DNA of 64,000 nt from Natrinema sp. DC36 (GTDB lineage: Archaea; Halobacteriota; Halobacteria; Halobacteriales; Natrialbaceae), in assembly GCF_020405225.1 (NCBI RefSeq), contig NZ_CP084472.1, forward strand, positions 2,294,001 through 2,358,000, given 5' to 3'. This document shows, one piece after another, positions 1-8,000 of the stretch (positions are counted from its first letter, which is position 1; each line of letters opens with the position of its first letter). The notes under the pieces are model-generated. The model searched no databases, had not been told where the DNA came from, and saw only the letters and a list, made by a program, of their open reading frames with translations. A program made the position numbers and the translations under genes.

Positions 1-37
1 GGTTCACAACCTCCACCGGTTCTTTCTGCGACATCAT
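1..37 (-). CDS. possible 5' end of a leftward gene, cut by the window edge
   Basis: Reading leftwards from an ATG-ATG pair at 32-37, the frame stays open to the window edge and gives MMSQKEPVEVVN. Its composition suits a haloarchaeal N-terminus, but only 12 codons are visible. No ribosome binding site stands out and the nearest AT-rich stretch (331-361) is about 300 bp away. It could be chance; the sequence left of the window would decide. Confidence 0.25.
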   Translation of the reverse strand, partial: MMSQKEPVEVVN

Positions 38-415
38 CACGGCCGGTGAGAGTGACGGCTCGAAGTAGCTCGCCGCTTTGGTGAACACCGTGAGGTGCGA
101 AGCGAACTCCAGTGGATTTGAACGAGAAGCGAGTTACTGTGATCGACGCACGGTATCCTCGAGCGGCTGTTCTCCGCCGAATTACCGGTTCGTGCGGGCC
201 GGATCGCTCGAGGACGCTGGACGCCAGATCGAAGCGACCCGGCCGAAGGGAGACATCAGTGAGCGAGTCGAGCACAGCGGTTGACGCCGCGATTCGCCAA
301 CCAACGAGTGTCCAGTCACCGGCGAGTACTTATTATAAATTGTATATCGCGATATCAAATTGAGTGGTTCCGTGCGGAAGCGACTATCGGCGGGGAAAGT
401 ACTGCGAGAAGACGA
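38..415. other. intergenic, no gene seen
   Basis: This gap lies between the window edge and the end of the thioredoxin reductase gene. The open frames in it have Arg/Ser-rich, noncoding-like composition. An AT-rich run at 331-361 (TTATTATAAATTGTATAT) is the only promoter-like sequence. It could drive a leftward gene with a long leader or act as a terminator-proximal spacer for the reductase gene. Confidence 0.5.
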
Positions 416-1456
416 TTACGGCGAGACCTCGGTTGGCTCCGCCGCGCGTTCGAGCGTCTCGAGGTGTGCGTCGGCGTCGAGAGCTGCCATGCTACCGGTT
501 CCGGCAGCGGTGATCGCCTGCTGGTAGTGGGGGTCTGCGACGTCTCCAGCGGCGAACACGCCCGCGACCGTCGTTGCGGTCGTCACACGACCGACGCCGT
601 CCGATCGGGTGACGAGATACCCAGCCTCGTCGCGTTCGACGTCGGTTCCCGCGAGGAATTCGGTGTTCGGCGTGTGACCGATCGCGTAGAAGACGCCGCC
701 GACGTCGACCGTCTTCCGTTCGACCTCTACGCCGCTTTCTGCCTTCGCCGTGGGATGGCCGTCCGAATGAGAGACGAGCGTCGCGCCGGTTATCCCCTCG
801 TCACGAGAGCCGTAAAGCGCCTCGAGTTCCGTGTTCCAGCGGAACTCGATGGCGTCGTGGTCGCGGGCCCGGTCGGCCATGATCTCCGACGCGCGCAGTT
901 CCTCGCGGCGGTGGACGACCGTCACGCTGTCGGCGAACTTCGCGAGGAAGAGCGCCTCTTCCATCGCGCTGTCGCCGCCGCCGACCACGAGGACGTCGTC
1001 GCCGCGGTGGAACGCGCCGTCGCAGGTCGCACACGTCGAGAGCCCGTAGCCCATGAGTTCGGTCTCGTTTTCGGCGCCGACCCAGCGCGCGCTCGCACCG
1101 CTCGCGACGATCAGTGCACGCGTTCGCAGGGTGTCACCGGTCGAGAGCTCGAGTTCGTAGGGACGCTCCGCGAGCAACGCACGTTCGACAGTACCGTGCG
1201 TGAACTCCGCGCCGAAGCGCGTCGCCTGCTCTTTTCCGTTCTGGATCAGTTCCATCCCACCGATTCCCTCGGGGAAGCCGAGGTAGTTCTCGACGTCGGT
1301 CGTCAACGTGAGTTGACCGCCCGGTTCGGGCCCCTCGAGCACCAGTGGCTCGAGGTCCGCTCGCGCGGCGTAAACCGCTGCCGAGAGTCCAGCGACGCCG
1401 GTACCGACGATGACCACGTCGTGGACCGGGTCGGAGTCAGTGCTGTTCTCGTTCAT
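416..1456 (-). CDS. trxB: thioredoxin-disulfide reductase family flavoprotein
   Basis: This is a 346-residue FAD/NAD(P)-dependent disulfide oxidoreductase that would pass electrons to the thioredoxin encoded immediately upstream in the same operon. Visible signs are an N-terminal FAD-binding GTGVAGLSAA near residue 18, the redox-active pair in STCATCDGAF near 140, a second Rossmann motif VGGGDSAMEEA near 156, and the C-terminal FAD motif VAGVFAAGDVAD. The length suits the low-molecular-weight TrxB type. Its ATG overlaps the thioredoxin stop codon by ATGA (1453-1456), implying translational coupling. The electron donor (NADPH, NADH or another) cannot be read from sequence, and some archaeal members prefer unusual donors or ferredoxin-type partners. 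Confidence 0.92.
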   Translation of the reverse strand: MNENSTDSDPVHDVVIVGTGVAGLSAAVYAARADLEPLVLEGPEPGGQLTLTTDVENYLGFPEGIGGMELIQNGKEQATRFGAEFTHGTVERALLAERPYELELSTGDTLRTRALIVASGASARWVGAENETELMGYGLSTCATCDGAFHRGDDVLVVGGGDSAMEEALFLAKFADSVTVVHRREELRASEIMADRARDHDAIEFRWNTELEALYGSRDEGITGATLVSHSDGHPTAKAESGVEVERKTVDVGGVFYAIGHTPNTEFLAGTDVERDEAGYLVTRSDGVGRVTTATTVAGVFAAGDVADPHYQQAITAAGTGSMAALDADAHLETLERAAEPTEVSP

Positions 1457-1815
1457 TCGTTCGTGTATCCCTCGATCAGATCACGGAGTCGGTCCGCCGG
1501 CAGCGCACCGGTGTGCTGTTCGACCTGTTCGCCGTCCGCGAAGAGCGCGAGCGTCGGTACGCCTCGGACGCCGTAGGCTCCCGCGAGCTGCTGGTGTTCG
1601 TCGACATCCACCTTCGCGATCACGGCCGCGGTCTCGCCAGCCAACCCCACGAGGACGGGCTCGAGCATCTGACAGGGGCCACACCAGTCGGCGTAGAAGT
1701 CGACGAGCACGACCTCGTGCTCGTTCACGACATTGTTGAGGTGTCCCTGACTCTCGATGGGGACCGGTTCGTTGATCGATTGTCCGGAAGATCCGCGGTG
1801 TCCATCAGTTGTCAT
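1453..1815 (-). CDS. trx: thioredoxin
   Basis: This 120-residue thioredoxin has the canonical active site ADWCGPCQM near residue 47 and the cis-proline segment GVRGVPTLALF near residue 80. A non-conserved acidic tail of about 20 residues precedes the fold. It is a cytosolic disulfide reductant and is the first gene of a two-gene operon with the reductase, overlapping it by 4 bp. I chose the ATG at 1815; a GTG immediately upstream at 1818 would add one residue. A 12-bp AT-rich palindrome 42 bp upstream probably marks the promoter. Confidence 0.93.
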   Translation of the reverse strand: MTTDGHRGSSGQSINEPVPIESQGHLNNVVNEHEVVLVDFYADWCGPCQMLEPVLVGLAGETAAVIAKVDVDEHQQLAGAYGVRGVPTLALFADGEQVEQHTGALPADRLRDLIEGYTNE

Positions 1816-1857
1816 CACGTCTCCGTACGGTCCGACGACGGTTAAAGGTGTTGTGAG

Positions 1858-1869
1858 TATTGTACAATA
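1858..1869 (-). promoter_or_regulatory. palindromic promoter/operator of the thioredoxin operon
   Basis: TATTGTACAATA is a perfect 12-bp palindrome and the only AT-rich block upstream of the thioredoxin start. Its distance (about 43 bp from ATG) suits an archaeal TATA element with a short leader, while its symmetry also suits a dimeric regulator site. Both roles are inference. Confidence 0.45.
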
Positions 1870-2346
1870 TTGGAGTGTGAATGAGACGTTCGCTCACTCG
1901 GATTAGCGAAACCGAATCGAGTCTCGGTCGGCGTCTCGACGGATTGTGTCGAGTATGCGGCCGGGCCGACGACGTCAAACAAGGGATCGAAACTGAGCGA
2001 AATAGCCGACTACGTTCCGATGCAATCTCCGAACTGGAGACCGCCGCCGGCCAGCGCATCGCTGGGACGTTTCGATCGTGGCCATATGCGAGTCCGAGAG
2101 CGATTCTCCGACGACGCCGACATCGACGTCGACATCAATGCCGTTGATGCGCTCGTCAGTGTGTATACTGCACACGACTATATCGCCGTCCCATTCGAAG
2201 CGATTGTTCGCCAGCACACCCGAGTCCGGGTGTACTCTGTCGGAGCGTACCGAGACGGTTCGCCGCAGTTTCGATCACGACCGAACGACGGCACCGCTCT
2301 CGCGTTTTCGGTTCGGGGGAGCGAAGATATCTCCTTCTCGTTGAAC

Positions 2347-2400
2347 TTCCGCGCCGCGTCCGCCTTCCGCGCTGCATCCGCCTTTCGCACCGCATCCGCC
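2347..2400. repeat. three tandem 18-bp units
   Basis: Three adjacent 18-bp units (2347-2364, 2365-2382, 2383-2400) follow the pattern TTCCGCGCCGCGTCCGCC with 2-4 changes each. Read leftwards they would encode ADAARK-like hexapeptides inside an open frame starting near 2402. The period is a multiple of three, but nothing else supports coding. Confidence 0.7.
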
Positions 2401-2435
2401 ATCGCTCTCGAATGGCCCGTTCGATACGGATCGCA

Positions 2436-3140
2436 CTAGTACAAGGCGGAAACGGCGAGCGCGACAGCGAGCGTAAGAACGGGGTAGTCGATACGCGAAA
2501 GGGCGAGCGACGGGAGCGTTGGGTTCCACGCGAAACACCGCGCCTGCAGTGCAAGCGAAAGTCGGTCCGCTCGGTCGAACGCCCGCGTCAGACCGAGTAT
2601 CCCGATCGTGCTGGCTCGGTCGACCGCGCTCCGTTCGGTCCCGAGTCGGGCGGCCATCGCCTCGCGGATCGTCCGAAGATCGCCCTGCAAGACGGGCAGA
2701 AACCGAAAGACGAGCGCGACGCCGATTCCGAGGAGCTGCCCCGGTTTCCCGGGGATCGTCCGCTGGATCGCCGCTCGAGAGTCCCGCACTGGCGTCGACC
2801 GGACGTAGGCCGCACTGACGAGCAGGATGAGCAGGACGCGGTAGCTCGCCAGCCCCGACGCGGTGGCGTCCGCGGTGTCGAACCAGGGTGCTCCCAGCGT
2901 GACGCCCGCGATCAGCGGGGCGAGCGCGAGGATGAGTAGCGCGAATCGGTAGTCGACGAGCGTCCGTCGAATCGAGACGCGCGCGCCAAACAGAACGAGT
3001 GCCGTCACGACGGAGAGGACGACCAGCGCTCGCGGCGTCGTGTGCGCCAGTGCCGTGGCCGCGAACCCGATCTGGACCGCCAACTTGGTCCGGGGATCGA
3101 GTCGGTGTGCGAGCGTCGCGTCGGGTTCGTAGGTCAACAT
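2436..3140 (-). CDS. energy-coupling factor transporter membrane subunit (EcfT/BioN type)
   Basis: This 234-residue membrane protein is the T component that couples ATP hydrolysis to the vitamin-binding S component. It shows the EcfT/CbiQ pattern: N-terminal HRLDPRTKLAVQIGF, several hydrophobic helices, and a cytoplasmic region with the Arg-containing coupling motifs (EAMAARLG and ALQARCF-type segments in the C-terminal half). It is the third gene of bioY-ATPase-EcfT. The start at 3140 is chosen because GGAGG lies 8 bp before it and upstream in-frame sequence is Arg/Ser-rich and noncoding-like. There is a 58-bp gap from the ATPase stop. The biotin assignment comes from BioY context. Confidence 0.85.
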   Translation of the reverse strand: MLTYEPDATLAHRLDPRTKLAVQIGFAATALAHTTPRALVVLSVVTALVLFGARVSIRRTLVDYRFALLILALAPLIAGVTLGAPWFDTADATASGLASYRVLLILLVSAAYVRSTPVRDSRAAIQRTIPGKPGQLLGIGVALVFRFLPVLQGDLRTIREAMAARLGTERSAVDRASTIGILGLTRAFDRADRLSLALQARCFAWNPTLPSLALSRIDYPVLTLAVALAVSALY

Positions 3141-3198
3141 CGCTTTCCTCCGGCGTCCATTGGGGGGAGTGACGGGGCTCTCGAATCGGCCATCGCGA

Positions 3199-3903
3199 TC
3201 ACCGACCTGGGACCCGGACCTCGAGGCCCTCGAGTTCCGCCAGCGCCTTCGCGGGCGGTCCGTCGACGGCGACGCGGCCGTCTCGCATGGCGATGACGCG
3301 ATCCGCGAGTCCACAGACATCCCGGAGGTCGTGGGTCGCGAGCAAGATTCCGGTGCCGTCAGCCGACAGCGATTCGAGGCGCTCGAGCACGGATCGGCGG
3401 GCGGGCTCGTCGAGCCCGGTGAAGGGTTCGTCGAGGACGAGGTGGGTTGGTTCCATCGCGAGCGCGCCCGCGATCGCCACGCGGGACTGTTCGCCGCCCG
3501 AGAGTGCGTCGATTCGGTCGTCCTCCCGACCGGCCATGTTCACCGCCTCGAGCGCGGCCGTCACGCGACGGTCGATCTCCCGCCGCTCGAGCCCGAGGTT
3601 TTCCGGGCCGAACGCGACGTCCGCGCCGACGGTCGCGGCGACGAACTGATCGCGAGGGTGCTGGAAGACCATGCCCACGCTCGAGCGCGCGGCGATCAGA
3701 TCCTCCGCGACGGGTGTTCCGTCGACGAGAACGTCGCCGGAATCGGGCTCGAGGAGACCGTTGCAGTGACGCAACAGCGTCGTCTTCCCGCTGCCGTTGC
3801 CCCCCGCCAGGAGGACGAATTCGCCGTCGTCGATCGAGAGCGTGACCGCCTCGAGAACGGGAACGTCCTCGAACGCGTAAGAGACCGACTCGAACTCGAT
3901 CAT
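3199..3903 (-). CDS. energy-coupling factor ATPase (EcfA/BioM type)
   Basis: This 234-residue ABC ATPase energises the biotin ECF transporter. Walker A is GGNGSGKTT near residue 35, the Q-loop region is GMVFQHPRDQ near 78, the signature is LSGGEQ near 134, Walker B is HLVLDEPFTGLDE near 153, and the switch His is in ATHDLRD. The FQHPRDQ motif is typical of ECF (CbiO-like) ATPases. It begins 10 bp after the bioY stop, so it is in the same operon. Only one EcfA is present, so it probably works as a homodimer, as in BioMNY systems. Confidence 0.9.
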   Translation of the reverse strand: MIEFESVSYAFEDVPVLEAVTLSIDDGEFVLLAGGNGSGKTTLLRHCNGLLEPDSGDVLVDGTPVAEDLIAARSSVGMVFQHPRDQFVAATVGADVAFGPENLGLERREIDRRVTAALEAVNMAGREDDRIDALSGGEQSRVAIAGALAMEPTHLVLDEPFTGLDEPARRSVLERLESLSADGTGILLATHDLRDVCGLADRVIAMRDGRVAVDGPPAKALAELEGLEVRVPGR

Positions 3904-3913
3904 CGTTGCCTCG

Positions 3914-4501
3914 TCACGATCGAACCGGCGTTATCCGGCCGGATCTGACGATGGCGACCGCGGCGGCTATTTTGAGGATTTCGCCGGGAATGAACGGGAG
4001 CACACCGGCTGAGATAGCTTCCCAGGCCGTGTACTCGAGCAGCCAGGCCATGTACGCCGTCCCGAGCCCGTAGATGACGATCGTCGCCATGACGAGTGCG
4101 CCGACCACCAGCGAGAGTGGGACGGTACGGAGGTCGCGTAGCGCCGTTCCGCGGTGGACGACGATCCCGATCAGGGCCGCGGCGATCGGATACGACCACA
4201 GATAGCCGCCCGTGTGTCCGATCAAGACGCCGAGACCCCCCTTCATGCCAGCGAATACCGGGAGGCCGACGGCGCCCGCCGTGAGGTAGAGCAGGAGCGA
4301 AAACGCTCCCCAGACCGGACCTAGGACGAGTCCAGCGAGGTAGACGAACAGTACCTGCAGCGTGATCGGTGCCGGCGAGAGAGGTATCGGAATTGATACC
4401 AGTACCGACGCCCCGATCAGCGCCGCGAGCACCGCCGCTCGAGCGAACTGCCGGACGACGGTGTCGTCCACGAGATCGACCGAATTACGTTCCGTTGCCA
4501 T
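3914..4501 (-). CDS. bioY: biotin ECF transporter substrate-binding protein BioY
   Basis: This 195-residue integral membrane S component binds biotin and should dock onto the EcfT/EcfA proteins encoded just downstream. Family hallmarks visible are ALIGASVLVSIPIPLSPAPITLQVLFVYLAG in the first third, the LYLTAGAVGLPVF segment, GGLGVLIGHTGGYLWSYP in the middle, and the C-terminal FIPGEILKIAAAVAI. About six hydrophobic helices are predicted by eye. It is first in the operon. A possible operator lies 55-67 bp upstream, and a BirA with a DNA-binding domain is encoded about 15 kb away. Confidence 0.93.
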   Translation of the reverse strand: MATERNSVDLVDDTVVRQFARAAVLAALIGASVLVSIPIPLSPAPITLQVLFVYLAGLVLGPVWGAFSLLLYLTAGAVGLPVFAGMKGGLGVLIGHTGGYLWSYPIAAALIGIVVHRGTALRDLRTVPLSLVVGALVMATIVIYGLGTAYMAWLLEYTAWEAISAGVLPFIPGEILKIAAAVAIVRSGRITPVRS

Positions 4502-5027
4502 ACCGCCGCTCTCTCGTAAACCCGGATCAAAACTTCGGTTTCCGAGGGGAGACGGTGTCTAATTGACATTTGTCTCGAGTCGCTATCGCGCTGGTCTCGG
4601 CTCGAGCGTGGGTCGAGGGTGGGTCGAAATAGCGCGCTTCCTCTCAATTCTGGTGACGGTAGTAGTCCCTGCGTGCTCGTCGGTGGTCGCGGTGTTCGGG
4701 CGTCGTTCCGTCGTTTCTCCTCGAGAGAACCGAGTAATAGCCGATTGTCTCGTCGCGCTAACCGAAACGACCGGCGGTCTTATGCCGTAATTTGGCCCGT
4801 GGTCGGGAAATGCGAATTGGTTGTGCTGCGGCTGGCAATCGAGGGTACCACGCGGCGAATCCCCACGCGGCCGATCCGGGGATTCAATGGAAAGCAGATG
4901 GGAACGAATGGAAGCGGGGTGAGGACGGGGGCGAGTCGGAGTGGTCGCGTATCGAATCTGGATGGTCGGAGGCGGAATCGAAACCGGCAGACAGAACCGG
5001 CCGTCCCGCTCGCGGAGTGATCGCGCG
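4502..5027. other. 526-bp divergent intergenic region
   Basis: This region separates the leftward bioY operon from the rightward repeat-protein gene, so it must hold both promoters. Apart from the bioY-side symmetries I see no gene. Frames crossing it on either strand are Arg/Ser/Pro-rich. A short direct repeat of GGGTCGA-type sequence occurs near 4610-4626. No clear TATA element is visible just upstream of 5028. Confidence 0.5.
4556..4568 (-). promoter_or_regulatory. candidate operator upstream of bioY
   Basis: The inverted repeat TGTC-TAATT-GACA sits in the only AT-rich patch upstream of bioY, about 55 bp before the start codon. A smaller AAAC-TTCG-GTTT symmetry lies closer, at 4530-4541. 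Control by BirA is inferred from the wHTH domain on BirA, not shown. Confidence 0.35.
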
Positions 5028-8000
5028 ATGAGGCGTGATCGAACGACCGTTGTCGTCGCGCTGGTCGCGGCCGCGATGATCGGAAGCGTCGTGGCGCTGC
5101 CCGTATTGAGCGGTGGCTCGGACCCGCTCGACGCGGCCGGCGGTATGACCACCGAGACGGCAGCCGATCCGGCAGCCGCGGGTGAGTCACGGGCCGCGCT
5201 CGAGGCGGGCGGCGCGCAGACGCAGAACGCCAGTTCGGAACTGGTCACGTTCGAGGCCTTCGAGGAAGCCGACGCGACGGATAACAGTGGCGGGACGAAC
5301 GCGCAGGCGGCGATCCAGGGAGATGCCGAAACCGCTGTCGAGAGCGGTGTCGAGGAAGGGATCGAACTCGTCCAATCGCAGGGCATCGAGGTGACACAGG
5401 AACAGCGAGCGGCGGCGCTCGAGGGGGCGCGGTCGTCGGTCGCACAGCACCAATCCGTCGAGACCGAGCAGGTACAGGCGGCGACGGCGGGGGCGGTTCA
5501 CGGCTCCCTGATCCAGTCCCAGTCGGTGAACGCCACTCAGATTCAGTACGCGGTGAGCGGGGCGACCGACGGCGGGCTCTCTCAGTCACAGTCGGCCAAC
5601 GCGACCCAGCTACAGAGTGCGACCTGGGGCGCGACCCACGGCGCTCTCGCACAGAGTCAGCACGTCAGCGTCGAACAGATTCAGGTCGCGACCAGGGGCG
5701 CGGCTGCGGGTGCCACGAAGGAAGCGGGCACGAGTAACGTCGGGAAGGCGCCGCACATCCAGGAGGCCGCCCAGGGCTCGGCGTACGGCGTCCTGACGCA
5801 GTATCAGTCGATCACGGCCGAACAGCGCCAGCGGGTGACGCTCGAGCACGTCCAGCACGCCGCCGCCGGCGGTGCGGCCGGATCGCTCGCGGGGAGTTCG
5901 CCCGCAGCGCTCGAGGGAGAGCAACGAGTCGACGCGCGGCAGGAACAGCGCGTCGACGTCGAACAGCGCCAGCGGGTGACGATCAAGCAGATTCAGAAGG
6001 CCGCGGCCGGCGCGTCGAAGGGCGCACTCGTCCAGACGCAGTCGGTGTCGGTCGAGCAGACCCAGGCGGCCGCCCGCGGAGCCAGCCGGGGCTCGTTGAA
6101 ACAGGTTCAGTCGGTCCGCCTCGAGCAGCGCCAGCGGCTTTCGATGACGCAGATCCAGGAGGCCACCTTCGGCGCGGCGAAAGGCGCTATTTCCCAGAGC
6201 CAGTCGGCGACCGTCGAACAGATCCAGGCCGCCGCCGACGGGAGCGCGGGCGGCGTGCTCGTTCAGCGTCAGTCGATCTCGATCACGCAGATCCAGTACG
6301 CCGCGGTCGGTGCCGCTCAAGGTGCGGTCACGTCCGCGGTCCAGCGCCAGGACGTCTCGATCGAGCAGATTCAGGCGGCCGCGTTCGGTGCCGGCGAGGG
6401 AGCGGTGACGCAGACGCAACTCGTCGAGGTCACGCAGGTCCAGCAACTCGCACACGGGGGTGCGAGCGGGGCCCTCGTCCAGGCGCAGTCGGCCACGGTC
6501 ACGCAGATCCAGATCGCGGCGCGATCCGCCTGTCAGGAGACGGCTCACATCGTCCAGTCCCAGCGGATTAGCATCACGCAACTGCAGCGCCTGACCCAGG
6601 AAGCCGCGTCCGAGGCGACCGCCTACGCGGTGCGAGAAGAGACCGACAACGTGACCGAAATTACGCAGCACATCGAGATCACGGTCACGCAGCGAATCGA
6701 GACGATCGACCGGCTCGAGGGGACGGCGTCGATCGACGTCCCGGATCAGGAGTCTAACGGGGAGCAGGTCACCATCGAAGACGTGTCGCTCTCCGAGGGC
6801 GGCTTCGTCGCGATCTACGAGGGACTCGCCGTCGACGCCGATCCGGACGCCATCATCGGCGTCTCGGACTACCTCGAGGCCGGCGACCACGAGAACGTCA
6901 CGATCGAACTCGACGACCCGATCTCCTCGAGCGGCTCGATCGTGGCGGTTCCGCATCACGACACGAACGACGACGGAACGTTCCAGTACGCCGAGTCCGA
7001 CGGCGAGGAAGATGTCCCGTACGTCACCGGTGCTGGCGCACCGGTGATCGACGGCGCGTTCGTGACGGTCGCGGACGAACCGGACGAACCGGATGAGGCG
7101 ACCGCGACGCTGTCGGTCGCCGATCAGCAGGGTGACGGCGAAACGCTCACCGTCGATGAAGCGAACGCCTCCGTTCCCTACGCCGTCACCGCGTCGTACG
7201 GCAACGGAACGGTCCAGAGCGACACGTTCGCGGCCGGCGAAGGGGTGACGAACCTCTCGCTCGGACTCGAGCCGCCACTCGAGGCGAACGCGACGGTCGA
7301 CGTCTCGGTCGTCGGCGAGGACGGCACGGTGCTCGCGAACGACTCCCTCGAGTACACGGTGGCGAACGACACCGGTGAGAACGGCACCAACGAACCCGAG
7401 GCGTCCCTCTCGGTCGACAACCAGACGGGCGACGGTGAGACCCTCACGGTCGACGCGGCGAGCGCGTCCGTGCCGTACGTCCTCACGGCCGAGTACGACG
7501 GCCAGCGAGTCGAGAGCGACGAAATCGAGGCGAATGCCACGGTCTCGGACGAGGTCCTCGACCTCGAGCCGCCGCTCGAGGCGAACGCAACGGTCGACGT
7601 CTCCGTTCGAGCCGCGGCCGACGACACGGTGCTGGCGAACGATTCCATCGAGTACGCGGTCGAAGAACCGGATCCGGACGAGCCGACGGCGAACCTCTCG
7701 GTGGCCGACCAGACCGGTGACGGCGAGACGCTCACCGTCACGCAGGCGAACGCAACGGTCGAGTACGCGATCACCGTCACCGACGGGAACGGGACCCGGC
7801 TCGCGACGAGCGAGACGTTCGGCGCGAACGAGACGATCGGCCCCGAGGAGTTCGACCTCGAGCCGCCGCTCGCGGAGAACTCGACGCTCGAGGTGGCGGT
7901 CGTCGCGGCCGAGGACGGAACGCCCGTCGAGACGGCGGACGTCGAGTACACGGTCGACGGCGCGCTTGCAGGGTTCGACGTCGAGTTCGTGAACTGCCAG

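Larger units (their letters stand above)
1816..2435. other. 620-bp intergenic region, no convincing gene
   Basis: This lies between the thioredoxin promoter side and the 3' end of the EcfT gene. Several 70-140-codon frames are open on both strands. One plus-strand frame (from an ATG at 2020) passes through a locally acidic stretch near 2100-2260, but it begins and ends in Arg/Ser-rich sequence. I do not recognise any family and do not call a gene. The region holds the thioredoxin promoter palindrome and an 18-bp triplication. Confidence 0.5.

Noticed and set aside
281-1576. Rightward 431-codon frame opposite thioredoxin reductase and thioredoxin
   Set aside because: It runs antisense through two well supported genes and has noncoding-like composition.
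2020-2439. Rightward frame with an acidic stretch (near 2100-2260) before the EcfT gene end
   Set aside because: Only part of the frame looks protein-like, the rest is Arg/Ser-rich, and no family is recognised; left as intergenic.
5390-6640. Periodic DNA that could be mistaken for a CRISPR array or satellite
   Set aside because: The period is 69 bp in frame with an intact coding sequence, repeats are conserved at protein rather than DNA level, and there are no spacers.
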